In this document: positions 7,268-14,707 of the stretch, piece by piece
Numbering within the stretch: the first letter of the stretch is position 1
Layout of the letters: every line of letters starts with the position of its first letter
Assembly: GCA_031383555.1 (NCBI GenBank)
Contig: JANMZR010000095.1
Coordinates: 1-15,194 of the forward strand
Reading direction: 5' to 3'
Length of the DNA: 15,194 bases
DNA from: JANMZR01 sp031383555
GTDB taxonomy: Bacteria; Bacteroidota; Bacteroidia; Cytophagales; Spirosomataceae
Notes under the pieces: generated by a model
What the model was told of the DNA's origin: nothing
What the model saw: only the letters and a program-made list of their open reading frames with translations
The model's database searches: none
Made by a program: the position numbers and the translations under genes

Positions 7268-8617
7268 TTAAATAATTCCTATTATTTCCTTAGCTACTCT
7301 TTCGCCAGACCGAACTGCTCCATCAATATAGCCGTTCCAAATGTCAGAAGTTTCTGTGCCAGCCCAGTGAATATGGCCGCAAGGTATTCTTAGGTTTTCA
7401 CCGAGGCTTGTCCATACCCCAGTAGGCATATAACCTGCATAACAGCCCCCCGAATATTCCTCTTCTGCCCATGACTTATCGATATAAAACTCCGGATTAC
7501 TGGCTTTTATACCAAAAAAATTCGTGAATTGTAATAATACAGCCTTTTTCCTTTCCTTTTCGTTCAAGGTTGAAAATTTTCTAGCTTTGTTAGCTAAAAC
7601 AAAACCCATCAGAATTCCTTTGCTGGCATCTTTTGGCGAATTGTCAAACGTTACCGATACAAAACCAGTATCGGATGTGGCCAAACCATTTAGTTCGTTT
7701 TCTCTCCAAAACGGTTTATCATAAACTGCATAGCATTTCCAGACAGACCCCATTGGCATACGTTGTGTCAATTGATTTCGATTGGCGGAAAGTTTTGGTT
7801 CAAAATTAATTTTATTGCACAGGGTTGGAGGTATAGCCACTATTACTTTTTTCGCAATGAATAATTCTGCTTTTGTTTTTACTATTACCTCATTATCCCC
7901 TTGCGTTATTTGAATTACCGGGGAGTTGAGGCTAATTGTTTTTTGAGGAAATGATTTTGCCATTTCCAATGCAGCTTTTTGGGCTCCACCCAATATTCGC
8001 TCCTCCTGAGCCCCATTTTTTACATTAATCAAAGTGTCAAAATCTCGGCCCGATTTAGTGTAAAATAGAGCGTGTAACATTGATATTTCAGCAGGATCGG
8101 CGGCCCAAATAGCTTCTACAGCAATTTTAAAAAATCCCTTGGCAACTTTGGAGTTTATTTGGCTATCCATCCAAGTTGATATTGTTTGTGCGTCCCATTT
8201 TTGAGCCTCAGTGCTCAGCCATGGAGCCAATAAATCAATATTTTTTGAAAGTTTGTTTATTTTTTTAATTGCGCTATTCAAACTTAGAAGTGCCGCAATG
8301 GGTAATGGAGGTATTATCCCTTTATAATTTTTTAATCTACCATTGAAAAGTAGGGTACTTTTTCCAAAATCGTAGGTTTTGAAAGTTTCAATGTTCAGTT
8401 CTTTTAATAGGTTATAAATCCTGTCTTGACTTGGTCCCACCCAAGTACCGCCCATATCCAAATAATAGCCTTCAAATTGTTGTGTAAATACCCGGCCACC
8501 CACACGATCACGAGCCTCTAATATTTTAATAGTTTTTCCCGCTTTAAGCAAATCACGAGCAGCGGAAAGGCCTGCATAGCCTGCACCAACTATAATTACA
8601 TCATAATAATTTTTCAT
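7268..8617 (-). CDS. Flavin monoamine oxidase-like amine oxidase
   Basis: FAD enzyme that oxidises an amine to an imine, giving aldehyde, ammonia and hydrogen peroxide. The 449 residues begin with the dinucleotide fold VIIVGAGYAGLSAARDLL (about 8-25), and LEARDRVGGR, then DMGGTWVGPSQDRI, very like eukaryotic MAO. The C-terminal block WAGTETSDIWNGYIDGAV is also MAO-like. Cys392 in SGGCY corresponds to the cysteine that binds FAD covalently in MAO-A/B. Tyr393 and Tyr430 match the aromatic cage (same 38-residue separation of Cys and second Tyr as human MAO-B 397/435), and Lys294 in GSVWKC matches the conserved flavin-site lysine. There is no C-terminal membrane helix and no signal peptide, so it is probably cytosolic. 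It lies 76 bp after the sortilin-type gene and 108 bp before TerC in the same direction. The substrate is unknown. Confidence 0.9.
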   Translation of the reverse strand: MKNYYDVIIVGAGYAGLSAARDLLKAGKTIKILEARDRVGGRVFTQQFEGYYLDMGGTWVGPSQDRIYNLLKELNIETFKTYDFGKSTLLFNGRLKNYKGIIPPLPIAALLSLNSAIKKINKLSKNIDLLAPWLSTEAQKWDAQTISTWMDSQINSKVAKGFFKIAVEAIWAADPAEISMLHALFYTKSGRDFDTLINVKNGAQEERILGGAQKAALEMAKSFPQKTISLNSPVIQITQGDNEVIVKTKAELFIAKKVIVAIPPTLCNKINFEPKLSANRNQLTQRMPMGSVWKCYAVYDKPFWRENELNGLATSDTGFVSVTFDNSPKDASKGILMGFVLANKARKFSTLNEKERKKAVLLQFTNFFGIKASNPEFYIDKSWAEEEYSGGCYAGYMPTGVWTSLGENLRIPCGHIHWAGTETSDIWNGYIDGAVRSGERVAKEIIGII

Positions 8618-8693
8618 TCTTATGGTAGAAATTTATTTTTGAATTACAGTTTTTAGTAAGAATCAATACTTATTGGTTCCTATTTTAAAACCA

Positions 8694-11666
8694 TTACTCA
8701 CTTCTTTTACTTTTTCGCTCAATCGCTTTTACTTCTAATTCTTTCTCAATTTTTTTCCCTTGTTCGTTTTCTATTTCTAAAATATATTTGCCTGGTCTAA
8801 TATATACTTTATTGTCATCAGCCTTTTCAAGCTTTATTACTGGCGAATCGCTCTTTCGTTGACTATTCAATATTATTCCATAATCAAACGCAGCAGTGCT
8901 GTCAATAGCCAAATCCCAAGATGTTTCATTGAAACCAACTGAATATTTTTGCTCCCATTGCTTCAATAAAAAACGTCTGTTGGTGAAAATTTTCACTTTT
9001 GCAACGCCACTATTCCTTGTAAAAAAAGAAATTAGATATTCTTTTGATTTTATTTTATCATATTTTTCATCTCCATTTATTTTACCCCAATTATTTTGAA
9101 ATGTAAGCGGTTTTAAGTCGAAAATATGTAGGTCTTTTTGCAACAAACTATCTTGATGCATTTTTTGAAGATTTTCAACATTTGCAATATAAATGGATCG
9201 GCCGTGTGTACCCACTACTAAATCGTTGTCACGAGGGTGTATCACCAAATCATGTACAGGTATAGTTGGCATACCATTATTCATTGCCATAAATGTATTG
9301 CCTTTATTAATTGATACATACACGCCGTGGTCATTACCAACATATATTATTTGTTCATTTTTGGGGTCTTCTCTTACTACATTTATTGGTTCATTTGGCA
9401 AATTTTCGCCTATTTTCATCCAATTTTGTCCATAATCATCAGATTTATAAAGATAGGCCGTAAAGTCATCATTACGATAACCATTTAAACTTGCATAAAC
9501 GGCTCCTTCCGAAAATTTGGATGCAATTACTCTACTTACCCATAAATTTTGAGGTAATTTATCTGAAATAATTGAAAAAGTGTAGCCTCCATCTTTTGAA
9601 ATTTGAATATTCCCATCGTCAGTACCCACATAAATGAGTCCCATTCTTTTTGGTGATTCGGCCATTGTGGTAATAGTTCCGTAGGGAACATCACCAACTT
9701 TAGCTCCTTTGGTAAGGTCGTCTGAAAGTGCTTCCCATTTTTCTCCTTTATCGGTACTTCTAAAAAGTTTATTTCCCCCGAAAAATAGAATATCTTGATT
9801 GTATTCCGAAATAAATATGGGCGATTGCCAATTGAAACGGTTTTTCAATCCACCAATTTCTTGTGGCATTTCTAGGTTTTTTGTTTGTCCGGTCGTTTTA
9901 TTTACTTTGAAATAATTGCCAAATTGATACCCAGTATAAACCGTATTATTATCACGAGTGTCCACAGCCACATACATTCCATCCCCTCCTAATATTGATT
10001 TATAAGGGTATTGCCCAGTTGCATGCCATTCATTATTAGCTTTATAGGTTGATGGCCCCGTCCAAACGCCATTGTCTTGCAGGCCACCATAAATATTATA
10101 AGGAGTAGCCATATCAACTTGAATTGCATAAAACATTCCCAATGATGGGGAGTTGGCGAAAATCCATGTTTTGCCGTTATCGTAAGTGATATTTAGGCCC
10201 CCATCATTACCTAAAATCATGTGGTTATTGTCTTTTGGGTTCATCCAGACCACATGGTGGTCGGCATGAACGTTAGGTGCATTCATACTTTCAAAAGTTT
10301 TACCGCCATCTTCAGATTTAATTAATTGATAACCAGGAATAACCACCTTATCCGGATTATCTGGGGCCACATGTATAGTACTGAAAACATATCCATAAGT
10401 GTTGAATATCCAATCTAAATGATTTTTATGGGTTTTAGTCCAAGTTTTACCCCCATTTTCAGACCTAAAAAGTTCTGCTCCAATGATGGGTGTATCATAA
10501 AGGTCATCGTTGGCATTTTCGGTATACTTGCCAATATCAGCCACTTGTATTTTATTAGAGGCTACAGATTCTTTTAGCGTTTTTGCATTGTATTTTTCAG
10601 GAAAACGTTCACTGTCTAAAAATTCATTTATTTCAGAATTTGAAAGCACCAAAAATTGCTCCTTTGTCATAACTTTTATTTTTTTAGCATCCAGTTTTTC
10701 AGATTCTTTCTTTTGGAAATCAGGCTGCTTTGCTTGGTTATCAAGTATAGCATAAACAATACTAGAATTGGTTGGCGACACTGCAATTCCTACACGCCCA
10801 TTAGAAGCGCCTTGTGGAAAGCCTGATTCCGTTTTTGTGATATTTTCCCAAGTATCACCACCATCAGTTGATTTATAAATACCTGTTCCTGAGCCACTTT
10901 CCTCAAAGTTCCATGCTCTTCGACTTTTTTGCCACATACATGCATACAATATTTTGGGGTTATTTGGGTCAATAGTTAGGTCAATAGCACCCGTGTTTTC
11001 ATCAACAAAAAGGGTGTTTTTCCAAGTATTACCCCCATCAGATGTTTTAAAAATACCACGGTCCTTATTGGCGGTATATAAATGACCCAAAGCAGCCACC
11101 CATACGGTATTTGGGTCGTTAGGGTGAATTTTAATTTCGCCAATATGATGGGTTTCATCCAGGCCTTTATGTTGCCAAGTTTTGCCGTCATCATCGCTTT
11201 TATAAACACCCAAACCCGCATAAGATGATCGGGACGATATACTTTCACCTGTTCCAGCCCAAATTGTTCGGTTTTTTGCATTCCAATCCACAGCGATATC
11301 TCCAAGGGTACCTACAGCCTCATTATCAAAAATTGGAGTGAAAGATTGTCCATTATTTACGGTTTTCCAAAGACCTCCAGTAGCATAAGCCACATAAAAT
11401 TCAGAAGGCTTTTCGTTATTTACATCTATATCAGCTACCCTGCCCGACATAACTGTTGGACCAGCAGACCGGAATTTTATATTTTTAATGAGTGAGTTTT
11501 GACTTAGCTCTTGTCTATTTTTGTGAGCTGCCCATCGCTCGGTGGCGGTGCTAGATTTTATTTCGATTAAGGTTGGTGGGTCGATTTTATTTTTTTTCTG
11601 TTTTTTTTGTGGAAAAACAGAAATAGACACCAATAAAAACAGGAGGGGTAGGAATTTATTTTGCAT
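8694..11666 (-). CDS. Exported sortilin/VPS10-type BNR-repeat beta-propeller protein
   Basis: A 990-residue protein with signal peptide MQNKFLPLLFLLVSISVFPQ (1-20) and then a lysine-rich linker. I chose the ATG at 11666 because it puts the signal peptide at the terminus; the frame extends to a TTG at 11735. At least ten Asp-box (BNR) motifs of the type SxDxGxTW occur, at about 157, 208, 266, 402, 451, 494, 637, 690, 742 and 785, and a weaker one near 103. These form one or two beta-propellers as in sortilin-like and exo-glycosidase folds. A charged region without motifs (about 310-390) interrupts the propeller. The last 160 residues look like a beta-sandwich. Databases often call such proteins glycosyl hydrolase, but no catalytic residues can be picked out here, so enzymatic activity is unproven. 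No type IX secretion C-terminal signal is apparent. Confidence 0.85.
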   Translation of the reverse strand: MQNKFLPLLFLLVSISVFPQKKQKKNKIDPPTLIEIKSSTATERWAAHKNRQELSQNSLIKNIKFRSAGPTVMSGRVADIDVNNEKPSEFYVAYATGGLWKTVNNGQSFTPIFDNEAVGTLGDIAVDWNAKNRTIWAGTGESISSRSSYAGLGVYKSDDDGKTWQHKGLDETHHIGEIKIHPNDPNTVWVAALGHLYTANKDRGIFKTSDGGNTWKNTLFVDENTGAIDLTIDPNNPKILYACMWQKSRRAWNFEESGSGTGIYKSTDGGDTWENITKTESGFPQGASNGRVGIAVSPTNSSIVYAILDNQAKQPDFQKKESEKLDAKKIKVMTKEQFLVLSNSEINEFLDSERFPEKYNAKTLKESVASNKIQVADIGKYTENANDDLYDTPIIGAELFRSENGGKTWTKTHKNHLDWIFNTYGYVFSTIHVAPDNPDKVVIPGYQLIKSEDGGKTFESMNAPNVHADHHVVWMNPKDNNHMILGNDGGLNITYDNGKTWIFANSPSLGMFYAIQVDMATPYNIYGGLQDNGVWTGPSTYKANNEWHATGQYPYKSILGGDGMYVAVDTRDNNTVYTGYQFGNYFKVNKTTGQTKNLEMPQEIGGLKNRFNWQSPIFISEYNQDILFFGGNKLFRSTDKGEKWEALSDDLTKGAKVGDVPYGTITTMAESPKRMGLIYVGTDDGNIQISKDGGYTFSIISDKLPQNLWVSRVIASKFSEGAVYASLNGYRNDDFTAYLYKSDDYGQNWMKIGENLPNEPINVVREDPKNEQIIYVGNDHGVYVSINKGNTFMAMNNGMPTIPVHDLVIHPRDNDLVVGTHGRSIYIANVENLQKMHQDSLLQKDLHIFDLKPLTFQNNWGKINGDEKYDKIKSKEYLISFFTRNSGVAKVKIFTNRRFLLKQWEQKYSVGFNETSWDLAIDSTAAFDYGIILNSQRKSDSPVIKLEKADDNKVYIRPGKYILEIENEQGKKIEKELEVKAIERKSKRSE

Positions 11667-11877
11667 ACGACGAGGATAAATGAAAGAGTAAATTATTAAA
11701 TGGTATTTTTTACAAATACACACTTTGAACAACAATTTACCGACATTTTTTTAAAAAATCATAAGTTTTTTGGCTGTTTTTGGCTTTTTAATTACAAAAA
11801 CCAGATTTTATATTTTAAAAAGCTATTTATTTTACCAAAAAGGGAATAAGATTTACGGTTCACAATTATATTCTTTC

Positions 11878-11885
11878 TACCTTTG
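11878..11885 (+). promoter_or_regulatory. Candidate -7 promoter box for mreB
   Basis: TACCTTTG matches the Bacteroidota -7 consensus TAnnTTTG exactly. The -33 region at the right distance has no clean TTTG (only TTTACGG near 11852-11858). Transcription would start near 11892, giving mreB a leader of about 150 bases that contains the inverted repeat at 11964-11995. The identical box TACCTTTG occurs before mreC. Confidence 0.5.
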
Positions 11886-11963
11886 TATTCTTAACGAGAA
11901 TTGCATTGAATACTAAGGTTGTAAAATTAAAAAACATTGAAATTCAGTTCAAATTTGATTTTT

Positions 11964-11995
11964 ATTGATTGATTTTATGAATGAAATCAATCAAT
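11964..11995 (+). promoter_or_regulatory. 12-bp inverted repeat in the mreB leader
   Basis: ATTGATTGATTT (11964-11975) and AAATCAATCAAT (11984-11995) are perfect inverted arms with an 8-base loop, TATGAATG. If transcription starts at the upstream -7 box, this hairpin lies in the leader mRNA and ends 45 bases before the mreB ATG. It is followed by TTTATTTTTC, so it could act as a weak attenuator or mRNA-stability element; as DNA it could be an operator. Confidence 0.45.
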
Positions 11996-12040
11996 TTATT
12001 TTTCTTATAATTAGCTTTTAAATTATTTTTTCACCAAAAA

Positions 12041-13066
12041 ATGGGACTTTTCAATTTCCTCACAAGTGATATAGCTATCGATCTTGGTACTGCCAACACA
12101 CTTATAATACATAAGGAGCAAATAGTTGTTGACGAACCTTCCATAATTGCTTTGGACAGAATGACCAATAAGGTGTTAGCAATTGGCAATAAAGCCATGC
12201 AAATGCATGAAAAAACTAATGAAAATATAAAGACAATCAGACCCTTAAAAGATGGCGTAATCGCAGACTTTACCGCTGCTGAGCTTATGATAAGAGGAAT
12301 GATAAAAATGATTGATACTGGTAATAGATTTTTTGCCCCATCACATAGAATGGTTATTTGTATTCCTTCAGGCATTACAGAAGTTGAAAAACGTGCTGTG
12401 AAGGATTCGGCAGAACATGCGGGTGCTAAAGAAGTGTATATGGTGCATGAGCCTATTGCTGCTGCAATAGGTATTGGAATTGATATTGAGCAACCTAACG
12501 GCTCAATGATAGTTGATATTGGTGGCGGCACAACGGAAATTGCTGTGATTGCCCTGTCTGGAATCGTATGTGAAGCCTCAGTAAGGATAGCTGGAGATGT
12601 ATTTACCCAAGATATTTTAGACTATATGCGTCGTGAGCATAACTTACTCATTGGAGAGCGCTCAGCCGAACAAATAAAAATTCAAGTAGGTGCTGCTATG
12701 CCTGAGCTTGACAACCCACCAAATGACTATGAAATTCGTGGTCGTGACTTAATGACAGGCATACCAAAAGAAATTAGAGTTACTTACTCGGAAATAGCCT
12801 ATGCACTTGACAAATCAATATCTAAAATAGAGGAAGCTGTAATGAAGGCACTTGAAACTGCGCCTCCAGAACTTTCAGCCGATATTTATCATAATGGCAT
12901 ACACCTTACAGGTGGAGGTGCACTTTTACATGGCCTTGACAGAAGGCTTGCCTTAAAAACTAAACTTCCAATACATATTGCAGCAGATCCACTTCGAGCT
13001 GTAGTAAGAGGAACTGGCGAGGTATTGAAAAATTTAGAACATTACAAAGCTGTTTTGTTAACATAA
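12041..13066 (+). CDS. mreB: Rod shape-determining protein MreB
   Basis: Bacterial actin homologue that forms membrane-bound ATP-dependent filaments and directs lateral cell-wall synthesis. The 341 residues match the family length (about 335-350). The ATP-binding motifs are all visible: phosphate-1 IDLGTANT (13-20, Asp14), phosphate-2 IVDIGGGTTE (Asp159), and the adenosine motif HLTGGGALLHG (Gly291 in the glycine run). HEPIAAAIGIG and the catalytic-region sequence between them are typical. The N-terminal MGLFNFLT is hydrophobic enough to help membrane contact. It is the first gene of mreBCD, but mreC begins 133 bp later, beyond a hairpin and a promoter-like box. The start ATG is the first in frame and fits homologues. 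Confidence 0.97.
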   Translation: MGLFNFLTSDIAIDLGTANTLIIHKEQIVVDEPSIIALDRMTNKVLAIGNKAMQMHEKTNENIKTIRPLKDGVIADFTAAELMIRGMIKMIDTGNRFFAPSHRMVICIPSGITEVEKRAVKDSAEHAGAKEVYMVHEPIAAAIGIGIDIEQPNGSMIVDIGGGTTEIAVIALSGIVCEASVRIAGDVFTQDILDYMRREHNLLIGERSAEQIKIQVGAAMPELDNPPNDYEIRGRDLMTGIPKEIRVTYSEIAYALDKSISKIEEAVMKALETAPPELSADIYHNGIHLTGGGALLHGLDRRLALKTKLPIHIAADPLRAVVRGTGEVLKNLEHYKAVLLT

Positions 13067-13081
13067 TTCAAAAAAAGTAAA

Positions 13082-13125
13082 TTGATGATTGAAAAATATA
13101 ACCTTAATCTTTTTTCTATCATCAA
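13082..13125 (+). terminator. Long imperfect hairpin between mreB and mreC
   Basis: TTGATGAT (13082-13089) pairs with ATCATCAA (13118-13125); after one T-T mismatch, GAAAAA (13091-13096) pairs with TTTTTC (13111-13116). This gives 14 base pairs around a 14-base loop, starting 15 bases after the mreB stop. It could end or attenuate transcription after mreB or protect the mreB mRNA 3' end. The following bases, ATTTATAG, are not a classical T run, so a terminator role is uncertain. Confidence 0.45.
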
Positions 13126-13176
13126 ATTTATAGTGCCGTAGCATAATTAAATCAATACTCTTTTGAGAGTTAATGC

Positions 13177-13184
13177 TACCTTTG
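13177..13184 (+). promoter_or_regulatory. Candidate -7 promoter box for mreCD
   Basis: TACCTTTG matches TAnnTTTG and is identical to the box before mreB. It ends 15 bases before the mreC ATG at 13200, so the leader would be only about 10 bases. No good -33 TTTG lies at 19-21 bases. A small dyad, ACTCT/AGAGT with loop TTTG (13157-13170), sits just upstream and could be an operator. Confidence 0.4.
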
Positions 13185-13199
13185 AAAAAAAATTAATCC

Positions 13200-14033
13200 A
13201 TGAATGAGTTATTCTTATTTATTTCCCGTTCAAGAGCTTTTTTAATATTTGCCTTTTTAGAAATTTTCGCCTTGTATTGTGTTTACAGGTTTAATAATTA
13301 TGGTAATGCAATATTATTTAATACCACAACTTCGCTAGTTGCAAAGGCTGTAAAAACCCAAAATGCAGCCATAAGATATACCAAATTAAACGATATAAAC
13401 GAGAGTTTGGCACAAGAAAACCTTCGATTAAATGCTCAGTTACTTCAAATACAAAATAAAATTGCTTTGGATAGTAATAATTTGAAGTTAGATTCGGCCA
13501 TTACCTCCCGCTTAACCTTACAGTATGCTGAAGCAATAAATTTTACAACTAACCAGCGCAACAACTATATTACAATCGACAAGGGAACCAATCACGGTAT
13601 AAAACCGAATATGGCTGTTATTTCGGCAACTGGAGCAGTAGGAAAAGTGAAAATGTGTAGTGCAAACATGTCGCTGGTAACCAGTATATTACACTCAGAA
13701 AATTTGGTTTCGTCAAAACTCAAAAAATCAGGCACATTGGGTTCAGTGAAATGGGAAGGATTGAATCCAAAAACTGTTGAGCTACTTTATATTGATATTT
13801 ATGAAGTGATACAAAAAGGGGACACAGTTTTAACATCCGACATCAATTCTGTATATCCTAGAAACATTATGGTTGGGCGTGTAAAAAGTGTAAAAAAAGG
13901 GCAACAGTTTTTGAATATTACGGTTGATTTATCAACGGATTTTAAAAACCTAGCTTACGTTTATGTTGTAAAGGACGCTTTAATAGACGAAAAAAACGGG
14001 TTAGAATCTAGTATTAACAATCCTAAAAAATGA
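13200..14033 (+). CDS. mreC: Rod shape-determining protein MreC
   Basis: Bitopic membrane protein that links MreB filaments to the periplasmic cell-wall machinery. The 277 residues fit the family. A short cytoplasmic N-terminus leads into one membrane helix (about 12-30, AFLIFAFLEIFALYCVY). A predicted coiled coil follows (about 57-90, KLNDINESLAQENLRLNAQLLQ region), which in the family mediates dimerisation. The two-part beta-barrel domain begins near 112 and contains the signature NYITIDKGTNHGIKPNMAVI, then TGAVGKV (144-150), and later VLTSDINSVYPRNIMVGRVKSV. The stop TGA overlaps the mreD start in the sequence ATGA, so the two are translated together. A promoter-like box precedes it. Confidence 0.93.
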   Translation: MNELFLFISRSRAFLIFAFLEIFALYCVYRFNNYGNAILFNTTTSLVAKAVKTQNAAIRYTKLNDINESLAQENLRLNAQLLQIQNKIALDSNNLKLDSAITSRLTLQYAEAINFTTNQRNNYITIDKGTNHGIKPNMAVISATGAVGKVKMCSANMSLVTSILHSENLVSSKLKKSGTLGSVKWEGLNPKTVELLYIDIYEVIQKGDTVLTSDINSVYPRNIMVGRVKSVKKGQQFLNITVDLSTDFKNLAYVYVVKDALIDEKNGLESSINNPKK

Positions 14034-14536
14034 CCACCAATACACTAATTTCAAATCTAACGAGACTAATTTTTTATATTGGAATTCAAATCGTTTTTTT
14101 TCGTAGTTTGGTTTTGTTCAATGTGTCTTTCTGCTTCATTTATGTGGGTGCTATATTAGCGCTGCCTAAGGAAACAAGCCATAGCTATTTAATTCTTATA
14201 AGTTTTGTGACTGGACTTATGGTTGATGCTTTTTATAATACAATGGGTATGCATGCAGCTGCAATGACGCTAATTGGCTATCTTAGGCCTTATCTATTGC
14301 TACTTATTACACCACAACGAGGCTACGAAGAAAAGTCGGAATTCTCAATCAATTCAATGGGATTTATTTGGTATATTACCTATGCTGGAATTTTGGTTAT
14401 GATTCACCATTTTTGCTTATTCTTTTTAGAACTAGGTAGTTTTTCATTATTTTTTACCACCTTGTTGAAAATATTTAGTTCCTTTTTATTTACTATATTT
14501 ATGATTATTATTTTTCAATATTTTAGTAAAAAATAA
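14030..14536 (+). CDS. mreD: Rod shape-determining protein MreD
   Basis: Small polytopic inner-membrane protein of the elongasome. The 168 residues consist almost entirely of hydrophobic helices, about five to six (for example near 12-28, 30-48, 54-70, 78-95, 116-140 and 144-165), separated by short charged loops such as TPQRGYEEKSE. Sequence identity within MreD is low across bacteria, so the call rests on length, topology and position. It overlaps mreC by four bases (ATGA at 14030-14033). No mrdA or rodA follows, although these are often next in this phylum. Confidence 0.85.
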   Translation: MTTNTLISNLTRLIFYIGIQIVFFRSLVLFNVSFCFIYVGAILALPKETSHSYLILISFVTGLMVDAFYNTMGMHAAAMTLIGYLRPYLLLLITPQRGYEEKSEFSINSMGFIWYITYAGILVMIHHFCLFFLELGSFSLFFTTLLKIFSSFLFTIFMIIIFQYFSKK

Positions 14537-14550
14537 TAGCAACCTGACTT

Positions 14551-14582
14551 TTTGGCCGATTTATTGCTAAAAATTAGTTTTG
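14551..14582 (+). promoter_or_regulatory. Candidate promoter with both elements for the sigma factor gene
   Basis: TTTG (14551-14554) and TAGTTTTG (14575-14582) are separated by 20 bases, which fits the Bacteroidota housekeeping promoter (TTTG, 19-21 bases, TAnnTTTG). Transcription would begin near 14588 and leave a leader of about 120 bases before the sigma factor ATG at 14708. This is the best-formed promoter in the window. Confidence 0.55.
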
Positions 14583-14707
14583 GCTTAATTGTGGTTATTA
14601 TTTCTATTTAAAGAATATAATTCAGTTTTAAGAATTCATTCAAAATATGCTAGTTTTAGAGCTTAAATAGGAATGATCTTGAATGAAAAATCAAATGGCT
14701 TTATGCA

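Larger units (their letters stand above)
11667..12040. other. Divergent intergenic region between the propeller gene and mreB
   Basis: 374 bases with no credible gene in any frame. It is very AT-rich. Near the propeller gene there is a short inverted repeat, GTATTT/AAATAC at 11703-11719. A tandem repeat lies at 11765-11785 (GTTTTTTGGCT followed by GTTTTTGGCT). On the mreB side it holds the TACCTTTG box and the 12-bp inverted repeat, which are listed separately. No clear promoter was found for the minus-strand gene. Confidence 0.6.

Noticed and set aside
14537..14569. TAGCAA/TTGCTA inverted repeat right after mreD as a terminator
   Set aside because: Six pairs with a 21-base loop and no T run; the loop holds the -33 element of the promoter candidate, which explains the region better.
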